From positions 8,079 to 72,078 of the forward strand of contig JAFQOH010000194.1 in assembly GCA_017403345.1 (NCBI GenBank): 64,000 bases of DNA. Direction: 5' to 3'. The stretch comes from RGIG3701 sp017403345 (GTDB lineage: Bacteria > Planctomycetota > Planctomycetia > Pirellulales > Thermoguttaceae). Under the pieces are notes generated by a model, which saw nothing but the letters and a program-made list of their open reading frames with translations, made no database searches and had not been told where the DNA came from. The position numbers and the translations under genes are program-made. Shown in pieces: positions 12,164-20,869 of the stretch; positions within the stretch are counted from its first letter, which is position 1, and every line of letters begins with the position of its first letter.

Positions 12164-13108
12164 ATGGGACGGTGCATCTCTTCATTTTTCATTTTTGTCC
12201 GCGGGATCCTGATGGGGATCGCAGATTCCGTTCCGGGCGTTTCCGGAGGAACGGTCGCCATGATCGTCGGGATCTACGAGCGTCTGGTCAACGCCATCAG
12301 CAGTTTCGGCATGGAATTCCTTTCGCTGTTACTGAAACGAAAGTGGAAGGACGCATTCCATCACGCGGATATGGGGTTTTTTCTGACGCTCCTGTTGGGG
12401 ATCATCGTGGGGCTGGGGGCCTTTTCCATCATCATGACGGATCTGCTTCAAAATCACATTCCGGTGACTTTCGGCGCATTCATGGGCATGATCCTCGCTT
12501 CGGTCATCATTCTTTTCCGTCAGATCCGGAAGAAAGACTTTGCCAGCGGCGCTGCCATGGTCATCGGCGCGATCTTTGCCTGGTGGATCACGACGATGGA
12601 TCCCATTGACGCTGGTCAGGACCACAGTCTGCTCTACATTTTCATGTGTGGTCTGGTCGCCATTTGCGCCATGATACTCCCCGGCATCAGCGGCTCCTAC
12701 ATTTTGCTGATCCTTGGAGAGTACCATCTCATCATTGAGCGTGTAAAAGACCTGGCGCATTTCCGCACGACTCCTTCCGATCTCCTGACGCTTTGCGTTT
12801 TTGGAGCCGGCTGCGTGATCGGGCTGCTTTCGTTTTCAAGAGTGTTGAAGTACCTTCTGAAAAACCACCACAGCATCACGCTTTCCGTCCTGACGGGATT
12901 CATGGCAGGATCTCTGAACTGTCTTTGGCCGTTTCAGCAGCAGATCGAGGGAGAATTTGTGCGTTTTGGAATGAGTGAATTCTCGGTCCAGACGCAGATA
13001 TACGCGCTTTGTGCGCTTTTGGCCGGCTTGGTCGGCGTACTGGTTTTGGAGCAGATCGCGTCGTTTCTCGCGAATCCGACGGACAAATCGAAAAATTCCG
13101 GAAAGTGA
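12164..13108 (+). CDS. DUF368 membrane protein (PopT-like polyprenyl-phosphate translocase)
   Basis: A 314-residue polytopic membrane protein with the DUF368 signatures ADSVPGVSGGTVAMIVGIYE (residues 21-40) and a second, inverted-repeat-like LPGISGSYILLILGEY (about 171-186). DUF368 proteins have been shown in other bacteria to return undecaprenyl phosphate across the membrane, which recycles the lipid carrier for peptidoglycan and O-antigen. GCAGGAG precedes the ATG. The following helicase gene starts 12 bases after the stop codon, so the two are likely co-transcribed. Confidence 0.87.
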   Translation: MGRCISSFFIFVRGILMGIADSVPGVSGGTVAMIVGIYERLVNAISSFGMEFLSLLLKRKWKDAFHHADMGFFLTLLLGIIVGLGAFSIIMTDLLQNHIPVTFGAFMGMILASVIILFRQIRKKDFASGAAMVIGAIFAWWITTMDPIDAGQDHSLLYIFMCGLVAICAMILPGISGSYILLILGEYHLIIERVKDLAHFRTTPSDLLTLCVFGAGCVIGLLSFSRVLKYLLKNHHSITLSVLTGFMAGSLNCLWPFQQQIEGEFVRFGMSEFSVQTQIYALCALLAGLVGVLVLEQIASFLANPTDKSKNSGK

Positions 13109-13119
13109 GGCGCACGCTC

Positions 13120-15378
13120 ATGGCCAAAGTCTTTCCTGCCAGATTTTTTGACGGATCCGGAGACGAATTTCCAGACGAATTTCCAGACGAATTTCCAGAT
13201 GAATTTCCAGACTGTATGCACGAGACGGAAATTTTGGATGATTTTCCAGAAACGCTAACGGAAAACGCGCAGGAAACGCTGACGGAAAACGCGCAGGACA
13301 GCGTAAATTGGGAGATCCCGGAGAGTCTGTGGAAAAATCTGAATGATGCGCAGCAGGAAGCTGTTGCGTATGGTGACGGACCGCTTCTGGTCGTTGCGGG
13401 AGCCGGAACCGGCAAGACGACGATGCTTGCACACCGTGTGGCGAATCTTGTCGCACGGGGAGCGGATCCGTCGCGCATCCTGCTTTTGACGTTCACTCGC
13501 CGGGCAGCGGCAGAACTCGTTCAGCGGGCGAAGCATCTTCTTGAATCAGTCTCTCAGGAGCAAAGTGCCCGGATCAATCACATTTGGGGCGGCACGTTTC
13601 ATGCAGTCGGGACACGTCTTCTGCGCATTTACGGAAAGCACGTGGGTTTGCCGCCGAATTTCGCGATTTTGGATCGTTCCGATCAGGAAGACCTCATGAA
13701 TCTGGTACGTGCGGAGTCCGTGCCCGTCACGAACGTGAAACGTTTTCCGAAAAAAGGAACGTGCGTCTCGATGTACAGCCGGTGCATCAATTCGCAAAAG
13801 AAACTCTACGAAATACTGGCGCTCTACTATCCGAAGTTTGAGGAGTACCTTCCGGAACTTTCCCGGCTTTTTGACGCCTACATGCAGCGAAAAGTGGAAG
13901 ATGCGCTTCTGGATTACGACGACCTGCTCCTTTACTGGTCTGCACTGATGCGTCATCCGGAAGTGGGAGAAAAGATACGAAAACGTTTCGGGTGGGTCCT
14001 GGTCGATGAATTCCAAGACACGAACATGATCCAGGCCGAGATCGTAAAGGGCCTCACTCCGGACGGCAGAGGGCTGACGGTCGTGGGGGACGATGACCAG
14101 TCGATCTACTCTTTTCGATCCGCGACCGTTCGAAATATTCTGGAACTTCCGCAGGCATTTCCGAATACGAAGATACTCCCGCTTGAGATGAACTACCGCA
14201 GCAGTGACGCGATCCTGAAAGCGACGAACCGCGTCATTGCGCAGCTTCCGGAGCGCTACCGAAAGGAGCTTTTTTCTTCCAGGCAGGGGGGCGTTCTTCC
14301 GACGTTCTGTAAATGCCGGGATGAAGACGCACAGACCAACTACGTCGTGGACCGGATCCTTGAGCATTTCGAGAACGGGACTCCGCTTCGGGAACAGGCG
14401 GTCCTTTTTCGTTCCTCGTCCCACTCTGTCCGTCTGGAAACGGAATTGGCGCGGCGCAGGATCCCGTACGTGAAGTACGGCGGGCTGAAATTTACGGAGT
14501 CGGCACACGTGAAGGATCTGCTTTCCTTCCTGCGTCTTGCGGAAAATCCGAGCGATCTGCCTGCCGGGATCCGTTTGCTCGGCATGCTTCCTGGAATTGG
14601 TCCCAAGACAGCGCTGACGCTCATGGGAATTTTGCGCGACGCGGGCGGAAACCTGAACGTTTGGTCTTCATGGACGCCGCCGAAACGGACGGGAAACGAA
14701 CGGTGGTTTGCTCTCGTGACGCTTCTGAAAAAACTCACCGATTCCCCAATGACTCTGAAAGAGCAGGTCCAAGAGGTGCTGGATCACTACCGGCCGATCC
14801 TGCAGGAGCAGTGGCCAGTAGACGGAGACTCTCGGCTCGCGGATCTGGAGCAGCTCCTTGATGTGGCTCAAAAATTTAAGGGAAGAACGGAATTTCTTGC
14901 GGAATTCGTCCTCGATCCGCCGCAGTCCTCGGAAGAGCTGGCCGACAAACCGGACATTGACGACGATTACCTGATCCTCAGTACGATCCACTCCGCAAAG
15001 GGGCTGGAATGGAAATGCGTGTACGTCATTCACGCAAGCGACGGCAACATTCCGTCCGACATGAGTACTGGAAGGCAGGAAGACATCGACGAGGAACTCC
15101 GTCTTTTCTACGTCGCCATGACGCGTGCCAGGGACTACCTGTACGTTACCTGCCCGCTTCAGTATTTCCATACCGGAAAGCCTTCCTGGAGCAGTCACTA
15201 CAGCCGAGTGCTTCCGACCCGGTTTCTGCCGAAGAAGATCCTGAAAGCGTGTTTTGAGGAAGACGTCTGCTACGATGCCCCGGATCCGGACGAAACGGAA
15301 GATTTCCGCAATATTTTGGCGGAAGAGGGACTCACTCCGGAAGAATGGATCCGAAGCCAGACGAGCGACCTCTGGTGA
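13120..15378 (+). CDS. UvrD/PcrA-family superfamily 1 DNA helicase
   Basis: A 752-residue 3'-5' helicase for repair or replication-fork maintenance. Walker A AGAGTGKT is at 93-100, DEFQD (Walker B) at 296-300, then GDDDQSIYSFR, NYRSS, the HSAKGLEW motif V region and FYVAMTRARDYL. The first 60 residues are unlike other helicases: a GDEFPDEFPDEFPDEFP run from a 4 x 12 bp DNA repeat, then ETLTENAQ twice from a 24-bp repeat. The start is uncertain: ATG 13120 is used here, but ATG 13195 would skip the DEFP run. No rpoC-binding Tudor domain is evident at the C-terminus. Confidence 0.87.
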   Translation: MAKVFPARFFDGSGDEFPDEFPDEFPDEFPDCMHETEILDDFPETLTENAQETLTENAQDSVNWEIPESLWKNLNDAQQEAVAYGDGPLLVVAGAGTGKTTMLAHRVANLVARGADPSRILLLTFTRRAAAELVQRAKHLLESVSQEQSARINHIWGGTFHAVGTRLLRIYGKHVGLPPNFAILDRSDQEDLMNLVRAESVPVTNVKRFPKKGTCVSMYSRCINSQKKLYEILALYYPKFEEYLPELSRLFDAYMQRKVEDALLDYDDLLLYWSALMRHPEVGEKIRKRFGWVLVDEFQDTNMIQAEIVKGLTPDGRGLTVVGDDDQSIYSFRSATVRNILELPQAFPNTKILPLEMNYRSSDAILKATNRVIAQLPERYRKELFSSRQGGVLPTFCKCRDEDAQTNYVVDRILEHFENGTPLREQAVLFRSSSHSVRLETELARRRIPYVKYGGLKFTESAHVKDLLSFLRLAENPSDLPAGIRLLGMLPGIGPKTALTLMGILRDAGGNLNVWSSWTPPKRTGNERWFALVTLLKKLTDSPMTLKEQVQEVLDHYRPILQEQWPVDGDSRLADLEQLLDVAQKFKGRTEFLAEFVLDPPQSSEELADKPDIDDDYLILSTIHSAKGLEWKCVYVIHASDGNIPSDMSTGRQEDIDEELRLFYVAMTRARDYLYVTCPLQYFHTGKPSWSSHYSRVLPTRFLPKKILKACFEEDVCYDAPDPDETEDFRNILAEEGLTPEEWIRSQTSDLW
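13162..13209. repeat. Tandem array, 4 x 12 bp, in helicase N-terminus
   Basis: Four copies of gacgaatttcca (the last has gat), read in frame as DEFP. A second direct repeat of 24 bp follows at 13249-13296 and encodes ETLTENAQ twice. Confidence 0.92.
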
Positions 15379-15393
15379 GTCCGTTAAAACCGA

Positions 15394-15470
15394 ATGCTGG
15401 GGCCGACGCACCGCGTTCCGAACGGGCGTGCTGCGTTCCGAACAGGCTCACTGCGTTTCGGTAAGATCGT
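15394..15470. repeat. Degenerate direct repeat between convergent genes
   Basis: Two and a half copies of a roughly 20-bp unit containing gcgttccgaac, located between the convergent helicase and zinc-peptidase genes. No terminator hairpin was recognised here. Confidence 0.5.
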
Positions 15471-15503
15471 GAGGCGGAGCGTTTTGCGCGGGTCTGTCGG
15501 TTT

Positions 15504-16925
15504 CTATTTTCTTGCGGAGATCTCGACGAAAAACTCCCCGCGGCTTTCTTCTATCTGTGCCGGCGGAACGTTGGTGCGGAGAAGAAGCGTGCCGTCAAAC
15601 GGGATCGTCAGAGAACGGCTCGTTCCGACTGCAAAGGGAGCGTAGAAGGTCCCGGTTTGGCGGTCGTTCATGATTTTCGGAGTCAACTCTTCGGCATCGG
15701 TCAGAATGACGGCCAGCAGGATCCCCAGCGGCTGACCGTTCAGGTACTCGACCGTCACGCCGTTCGGCTCACAGGGCCAGAAACTTCCGTCAGGACGCGC
15801 GATCTCAAATCTTCCTTTGGCGCGGATCCTGATCTGATCTCCCTTTTTGACGCGGATCCCGGTGTTTTGCCATCCATGATCGACTCGGAGTTTTTGGACG
15901 ACCCGTTCTTTCGCGGACTTTTCCTGAAGCGAAATTCCTGTTTTTGCATCAAAAAGCATCGGACGCAGTCGGAAATCGTAGTCGACGGAGGCCGCGAACA
16001 TGAGCCAGTTTTTTTCGATCCCGATCCGGTCTTCTCCCAGAGAATCGAGGAAAGTGCGGGTAAATTCCTGCTCCGATCCGGCCAGACGCAGTTGGGGAAT
16101 GAGTGCGTGAAACGCCGGCCGCGCTTTGGGGTGATTTTCCAAAAACCACGCCAGCCCCCACGACCAGTAGTAGACGGCATTCGTCGCGAAATCTTCCTGA
16201 TCCGGCGTCACGGCATCTTCAAGCGTCCAGACTTCACCACGCTGGGCAGCCTCGCGGATCTCCCGGATCCTTCCGCAGTACGGCACCGCCTCACGGCTCG
16301 GCGGCATGAAACCAAGACGGAGCGGAGAGTTCGCGAAATCATGCATTCCCAGAAATTCCGCCATTCCTTCCGCGAACCAGTTCGGACCAGCATTTCCAAG
16401 ACGCGTCGAGGAAAAGGAGTGGACCATTTCGTGCAGAACGAGATGCTGCCGGTAGTAGTCGGACGGCTGCTCGCAGACCCAGCAATCAAAATTGAACGAA
16501 AATCCGTTTTTGAACGGCGGCAGTATCTCCGGAATGTAGCCGGCGTTTCGGAATTTTTCACGGTCTTTCATTAAAAAAACAGTCAGTTTCCAGCTTGGGT
16601 CTTCCTCGACGCCAAAAAAAGCACACATCATTGGGTACGCTTCATCGACCGTGCGCGGCAGACGCCGGATCGCGTCCGTCAGTTCCAGATCCGTCACCAG
16701 CAGCACGTGCCGACCTTCCAAAAGCTGCATTCCTGCGGCCTCGGCAGAGTGCTTTTCCACGCGGATCCTGGGAGAATTTCGAAACTCTTCCGGGACCCGG
16801 TCAGGAATGGATTCCAGAGACTGTGCAGGCAGTGAAGTTCCGCAGAGCAGCCAGCCGGCCGCAAGGAGAAACGAAACACAAAACGAGAGGATGGATCTCG
16901 GCATGAAAATCTGGATCTGGCGCAT
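15504..16925 (-). CDS. Secreted gluzincin-type zinc metallopeptidase
   Basis: A 473-residue protein with a signal peptide (hydrophobic core from about residue 14 to 28, then LPAQS). HEMVH (residues 165-169) supplies two zinc-binding His and the catalytic Glu. The Glu of NWFAEGMAEF (about residue 186) is positioned as the third, glutamate ligand, as in DUF1570/peptidase-MA-like planctomycete proteins. The C-terminal 170 residues look like a separate beta-rich domain. The start at 16925 is preferred because CGGAG lies eight bases before it; 16904 and 16991 are alternatives. The substrate is unknown. Confidence 0.75.
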   Translation of the reverse strand: MRQIQIFMPRSILSFCVSFLLAAGWLLCGTSLPAQSLESIPDRVPEEFRNSPRIRVEKHSAEAAGMQLLEGRHVLLVTDLELTDAIRRLPRTVDEAYPMMCAFFGVEEDPSWKLTVFLMKDREKFRNAGYIPEILPPFKNGFSFNFDCWVCEQPSDYYRQHLVLHEMVHSFSSTRLGNAGPNWFAEGMAEFLGMHDFANSPLRLGFMPPSREAVPYCGRIREIREAAQRGEVWTLEDAVTPDQEDFATNAVYYWSWGLAWFLENHPKARPAFHALIPQLRLAGSEQEFTRTFLDSLGEDRIGIEKNWLMFAASVDYDFRLRPMLFDAKTGISLQEKSAKERVVQKLRVDHGWQNTGIRVKKGDQIRIRAKGRFEIARPDGSFWPCEPNGVTVEYLNGQPLGILLAVILTDAEELTPKIMNDRQTGTFYAPFAVGTSRSLTIPFDGTLLLRTNVPPAQIEESRGEFFVEISARK

Positions 16926-17012
16926 TGGCGAGACTCCGGTTCGAAGGGGGCTGACGATTTTTGAAAAAACGGCGGACTCCGTTTCCGACAAAACGGAGAC
17001 GGCAGCCCATTC

Positions 17013-17041
17013 ATTTTAGCTCTCATGATTTTTTCTGTCAA
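17013..17041 (-). promoter_or_regulatory. Promoter of zinc-peptidase gene
   Basis: On the minus strand TTGACA (17041-17036), a 17-base spacer and TAAAAT (17018-17013). Confidence 0.75.
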
Positions 17042-17115
17042 GTGGAAAGCCGAAAAATCGGCACTTTTTTCACTTCTTCTCTTCCAGAATCGTGCAGAAA
17101 AGCTTCCCTCCCCCC

Positions 17116-17143
17116 TTGACTTCCTTGCGTCTTCGGCTAAAAT
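17116..17143 (+). promoter_or_regulatory. Promoter of ferritin gene
   Basis: TTGACT (17116-17121), a 16-base spacer and TAAAAT (17138-17143), with a C run just upstream of the -35 box. No clear Fur box was recognised. Confidence 0.72.
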
Positions 17144-17223
17144 CCAAAATAGGGCCGGAGTTTATCCGGTATCGGTCCAATTTTATTTAGCTGCGGAAAT
17201 TTTTTATTCCAAAGGGGGAGTTT

Positions 17224-17736
17224 ATGGCCATTTCAAAGAAAATGGAACAGGCGATCAACGATCAGATCAATGCGGAATTCTATTCTGCGTATCTTTATCT
17301 CGCAATGGCGTGCCAAGCGGACGATATGCAGCTCAAGGGACTGGCGTCCTGGTTCAACGTGCAGTACCAGGAAGAAGTCGCTCATGCAATGGGGTTCGTA
17401 AACTATCTGCAGGAACGCGGAGGCCGTGTCGTTTTGCAGGCGATCGAGCAGCCGAGAGTCGAGTGGCCGGATGCTGTTGCCATGTTTGAGCAGACCTGCG
17501 AGCATGAAGCGTACGTGACCTCGCGCATCAACGATCTGGCTGCGCTGGCGGCGGAAGAAAAAGACTTTGCGGCGACCCAGTTCCTCAACTGGTACGTGAA
17601 GGAGCAGGTCGAAGAAGAAGCGACTGCTGCGGACATTCTGGGTGAGCTGCGTTTGGCGAAAGACGCTCCGGGCGCGATGCTCTTCCTGCTCCGTGAATTG
17701 GGTGCAAGAACTTTTGTGGCGCCGGTCATCGGTTAG
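17224..17736 (+). CDS. ftnA: Ferritin (non-heme iron storage)
   Basis: A 170-residue four-helix ferritin that oxidises and stores iron. The ferroxidase ligands Glu18 (NAEFYSAY), Glu51 and His54 (EEVAHA), Glu near 94 (CEHEAY) and the EQVEEE segment near 129-134 are all present. There is no heme-binding Met typical of bacterioferritin. A strong GGGGAG lies before the ATG, a sigma-70-type promoter upstream and a strong terminator downstream, so it is monocistronic. Confidence 0.95.
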   Translation: MAISKKMEQAINDQINAEFYSAYLYLAMACQADDMQLKGLASWFNVQYQEEVAHAMGFVNYLQERGGRVVLQAIEQPRVEWPDAVAMFEQTCEHEAYVTSRINDLAALAAEEKDFAATQFLNWYVKEQVEEEATAADILGELRLAKDAPGAMLFLLRELGARTFVAPVIG

Positions 17737-17744
17737 TTTTTTCC

Positions 17745-17785
17745 AAAATGATCCAAAGTTCTTTAAGAATTTTGGATCATTTTTT
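17745..17785 (+). terminator. Terminator of ferritin gene
   Basis: A long stem, aaaatgatccaaa with tttggatcatttt, followed by T residues. Confidence 0.88.
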
Positions 17786-17872
17786 GAGTAGATCATAAAG
17801 GAATCCTGCCAACGGAACGAAAATAAAAAAAGGTTTGTTTTTTAGTGAAATTTTTTTAAGGGAGTGAATTTT

Positions 17873-19189
17873 ATGCAGATGCTGCGTCGAGATTTTTTGA
17901 AGAGTGCGGCCGCCGTTTCGGTTTTGAGCGTGCCGACGTGGGTCCCGCGTTCCGTTTTTGCTTCTGAAGGGAAACCCGGAGCCAACGAACGGATCGGTAT
18001 TGCCGGGATCGGTGTGGGACGTCAGGGACACTATGTTTTTCTGGATTCCTGCAAACAGCCGATGGGACAGGCGGTCTGCACGTGCGACGTGTACCTTCCC
18101 AGAGCGCAGAATATTGCGAAAAGAGCCGGTTTGACGGAAGCCGATGCCTGCCAGGATTACCGGAAAGTCCTTGACCGAAAGGACGTGGACGCCATCGTGA
18201 CGGCGACGCCGGAACATTGGCGTGCTCTCATCTGCGTGAATGCCGCACTGGCCGGAAAGCACATTTACGCCGAGAAACCGATGTCGCTGACCGTCGCGGA
18301 AGGCCGTCTTATGGTCAAAGCGGCCCGCAAAACGGGCGTCGTTTTCCAGGTCGGTTCCATGCAGAGAAGTATGCGCGCCAACCAGATTGCGTGCAAGTTC
18401 ATTCAGGACGGCGGTTTGGGCAAGATCAGCGAAGTCATTGCCGCAAACTATGAAACGCCGTGGAAATACGCACTGCCGGAACAGCCGATCCCGGAAGGTC
18501 TTGACTGGGATACGTGGTGCGGTCCGACGGAACCTGTGCCGTTCAACCATGATCTCTTCACTCCGCGTGCGAATCCCGGCTGGCTTTCGTTCATGCCGTA
18601 CTCCGGCGGTGAAATGACGGGGTGGGGAACGCACGGTCTGGATCAGGTCCAGCTCGCGCTTGGAATGCAGGAGACCGGTCCAACGGAAATTTTCGTGGAC
18701 GGCGAGGCTCTGGAACTGCCCACTTACGATAGATCGGAATCCCGTGAACGCGGAAATCGTCTTTGCTCCCGTCCTCATCTTTCCTACTCCTACGCGAACG
18801 GCATTCGTGTCTGGCTCGGCAAAGACGGGAAGGAAAGCAATCGCGGCGGCGCGATCTTCTTTGGTGAAAAGGCGAAGATGGAGATCTTCCGCGCCAATCT
18901 GAAGACGAATCCGAGAGAGATGGGCGAGGAACTCCTCCGTACATCTCCGATCCAGAATCTGAGCCATACGCGCAACTGGCTGGAGTGCATCCAGACGGGG
19001 GCCACGCCGCTCGACGACTGCGAATACGGTCACCGTACGGCCTCGCTCTGCCACATTCTGAACATCGCGCGTCTGATGGGTCGTTCCCTGAAGTGGGATC
19101 CCGAAGCCGAACGTTTCACCGACTGCGAAGCCGCCAACGCCCTCCTCAGCCGTCCGTACCGCAAAGGTTACGTCCTTCCGGAAGTCTGA
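17873..19189 (+). CDS. Gfo/Idh/MocA oxidoreductase, Tat-exported
   Basis: A 438-residue NAD(P)-dependent oxidoreductase. The N-terminus MQMLRRDFLKSAAAVSVLS is a twin-arginine signal. A Rossmann segment GIAGIGVGRQGHY follows at about residue 40, then EKPMSLTVAEG and a substrate-domain GTHGLDQVQ. Exported family members are abundant in planctomycetes and are thought to act on sugars in the periplasm; the substrate is unknown. ATG 17873 is chosen because GGGAG is eight bases upstream; a GTG at 17864 would overlap it. It is flanked by terminators on both sides and so is probably a single-gene unit. Confidence 0.88.
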   Translation: MQMLRRDFLKSAAAVSVLSVPTWVPRSVFASEGKPGANERIGIAGIGVGRQGHYVFLDSCKQPMGQAVCTCDVYLPRAQNIAKRAGLTEADACQDYRKVLDRKDVDAIVTATPEHWRALICVNAALAGKHIYAEKPMSLTVAEGRLMVKAARKTGVVFQVGSMQRSMRANQIACKFIQDGGLGKISEVIAANYETPWKYALPEQPIPEGLDWDTWCGPTEPVPFNHDLFTPRANPGWLSFMPYSGGEMTGWGTHGLDQVQLALGMQETGPTEIFVDGEALELPTYDRSESRERGNRLCSRPHLSYSYANGIRVWLGKDGKESNRGGAIFFGEKAKMEIFRANLKTNPREMGEELLRTSPIQNLSHTRNWLECIQTGATPLDDCEYGHRTASLCHILNIARLMGRSLKWDPEAERFTDCEAANALLSRPYRKGYVLPEV

Positions 19190-19255
19190 GAAACGCAAAA
19201 AACGGAACGTCAGGATGAAATTTGAAATTTCCTGAAATCACTTTCTGAAAAAATG

Positions 19256-19285
19256 AAAGGCAGGGGGCTTCTCTCCCTGCCTTTT
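19256..19285 (+). terminator. Terminator of Gfo/Idh/MocA gene
   Basis: Stem aaaggcaggg with ccctgccttt around a short loop, followed by T. Confidence 0.85.
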
Positions 19286-19324
19286 GGTGTTTTCTTTTTT
19301 TCTGAAATTTTTTAATTTTTTTGA

Positions 19325-19352
19325 TTGATTTTTATTGAACGCAGTGTATACT
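19325..19352 (+). promoter_or_regulatory. Promoter of PEP-CTERM/DUF1559 unit
   Basis: TTGATT (19325-19330), a 16-base spacer and TATACT (19347-19352). Confidence 0.65.
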
Positions 19353-19420
19353 AAATAAATTGTGTGTTTTTTACTTTTTTGATTTCCTATTTCGGGAGCC
19401 GTACACAATGAAAGGTCCGC

Positions 19421-19829
19421 ATGACCGCATTTCGCGTTTCCAGACGGTTTTTCGCAGCGGGAGGAACACATCTTTTTGCTGCTTGCGCTTTCTGTGTACG
19501 ACACGCCCCTTTCGGCTGCCGAAAATACGACGTTTCAGCCTGACGATCCATTCCTGCTGATCGAAGCCGAAAGTATCCCTGCGTCGGAACTTGAGAAGAT
19601 GGATTTTGCCGATGCGAACGAAATGCTGCTCGATTGGGGAGACTGTGAATGGGGCTACTCCGCAGAAATTCTTGGAAATGGAAATTTCGGGCTTTTCGCA
19701 ATGGTGCGCGTTCAAAACCGCGAGTCGCTTCCGGAACCTTCCGCATGGCTTCTAATGGTCTGTTCGTGCGCGTGGCTGGCGGGAGCGCACTGGAATCGAA
19801 AAATTAAAAGTGGAACGAAAGGAGGATGA
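19421..19829 (+). CDS. Small PEP-CTERM surface protein, interrupted by a frameshift in a T5 run
   Basis: From the ATG at 19421 (AAAGG five bases before) the frame reads MTAFRVSRRFFAAGGTH and then derails at the five T residues 19473-19477. The downstream frame (open from TTG 19476) continues LLALSVYDTPLSAAEN, about 60 residues of unknown fold, and ends in a PEP-CTERM sorting signal: LPEPS, a hydrophobic helix and NRKIKSGTK. Removing one T joins the halves into a textbook signal peptide. The stop codon overlaps the ribosome-binding site of the DUF1559 gene, which suggests coupling. It may be a pseudogene, a slippage-controlled gene or a sequencing error; the sequence alone cannot decide. Confidence 0.6.
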
Positions 19830-19830
19830 A

Positions 19831-20778
19831 ATGGCAGTGTATATGGGGGAGCATCGCGGATTTACGCTCGTGGAACTTCTTGTCGTCATCGCGATCATCG
19901 GGATGCTGATGGGCCTTCTGCTTCCGGCAGTCCAGCAGGCGCGCGAGTCGGCACGGCAGCTCCAGTGTACGAACAATCTGCATCAGTTGGGAGTCGCGCT
20001 CGGAAATCACGCGGCGGTACTCGAGGCGTTTCCCAGCGGCGGGCATTCCGGTTACTCGTACGTTGGCGACGCGGACAGAACGCTCGTTTCCCAGCGTTCC
20101 GGATGGACGTATGCGATCCTGCCGTACATGGAGATGCAGACGATGCACGACGCCTCGATCGCGGAGCGTATTTCGACGCCGATACCGCTTTTTTACTGTC
20201 CGTCACGCCGTCCGCCGAAGAATTTCCTCTCGCTCACGCGAAAAATGGAAGGCCGGATGCCTGACGGGACCTCGCAGAGTACGACGCTCGCCAAATACTC
20301 ACCCAAACAGGATTACGCGGCAAACGCAGGGGCGCATCCCAACAATGTGGCATACGATCAGGGGTGGCGGGATAATGCAACTCTTGCCAAGAACGTCGAC
20401 ACATACGGACCGGTGATCCACGAAAAGAGCGACGTCGCGCACGCCGACATTACGGACGGACTGACCCACACGATACTTGTCGGGGAAAAGCACTTGAACG
20501 TTTCCGTCTATACTGGAGAACAGGATCGAACGGACGGCGGGGATGACGACACGCATTTCTCCGGACGCAATCACGATAATGTGCGCATCGCAGGGACCCG
20601 TCTGCTGAGAGACCGGCAGGGGTACACGAATGAGCATTTTTTCGGAGCCACACATGCCGGCGGTGCGAACATGACCTTCTGTGACGGGCACAATGCGCAG
20701 ATCTCGTACTCCGTGACGCCGGAAGTTTTTCAAGATCTCTGTAATCGCGCAGACGGCACACCGCAGGCATCCTTTTGA
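19831..20778 (+). CDS. DUF1559 protein with type IV prepilin-like N-terminus
   Basis: A 315-residue protein of the DUF1559/SBP_bac_10 family that is greatly expanded in planctomycetes. A prepilin peptidase site lies between Gly10 and Phe11, followed by the FTLVELLVVIAIIGMLMGLL helix with the conserved Glu at mature position 5. The C-terminal part has HAGGANMTFCDGH, the family H-x-G-G-x-N-x-x-F-x-D-G motif. The exact role is unknown; it is probably a pseudopilin-like envelope protein. The start is ATG 19831 with AAAGGAGGA directly before it. It sits two bases after the PEP-CTERM gene. Confidence 0.9.
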   Translation: MAVYMGEHRGFTLVELLVVIAIIGMLMGLLLPAVQQARESARQLQCTNNLHQLGVALGNHAAVLEAFPSGGHSGYSYVGDADRTLVSQRSGWTYAILPYMEMQTMHDASIAERISTPIPLFYCPSRRPPKNFLSLTRKMEGRMPDGTSQSTTLAKYSPKQDYAANAGAHPNNVAYDQGWRDNATLAKNVDTYGPVIHEKSDVAHADITDGLTHTILVGEKHLNVSVYTGEQDRTDGGDDDTHFSGRNHDNVRIAGTRLLRDRQGYTNEHFFGATHAGGANMTFCDGHNAQISYSVTPEVFQDLCNRADGTPQASF

Positions 20779-20806
20779 CCGAGGGAACGCCCTCTTGGAA
20801 TTCACG

Positions 20807-20837
20807 AAAAGAGCGGATCTGCCGAATATTTCCGCTC
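20807..20837 (-). terminator. Terminator of OleC-like ligase gene
   Basis: Stem gagcgga with tccgctc; on the minus strand it is followed by TTTTC. It may also act on the converging DUF1559 transcript. Confidence 0.6.
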
Positions 20838-20869
20838 GGATCTAGTTTTCTGCGGCGGGACACCGTCTT

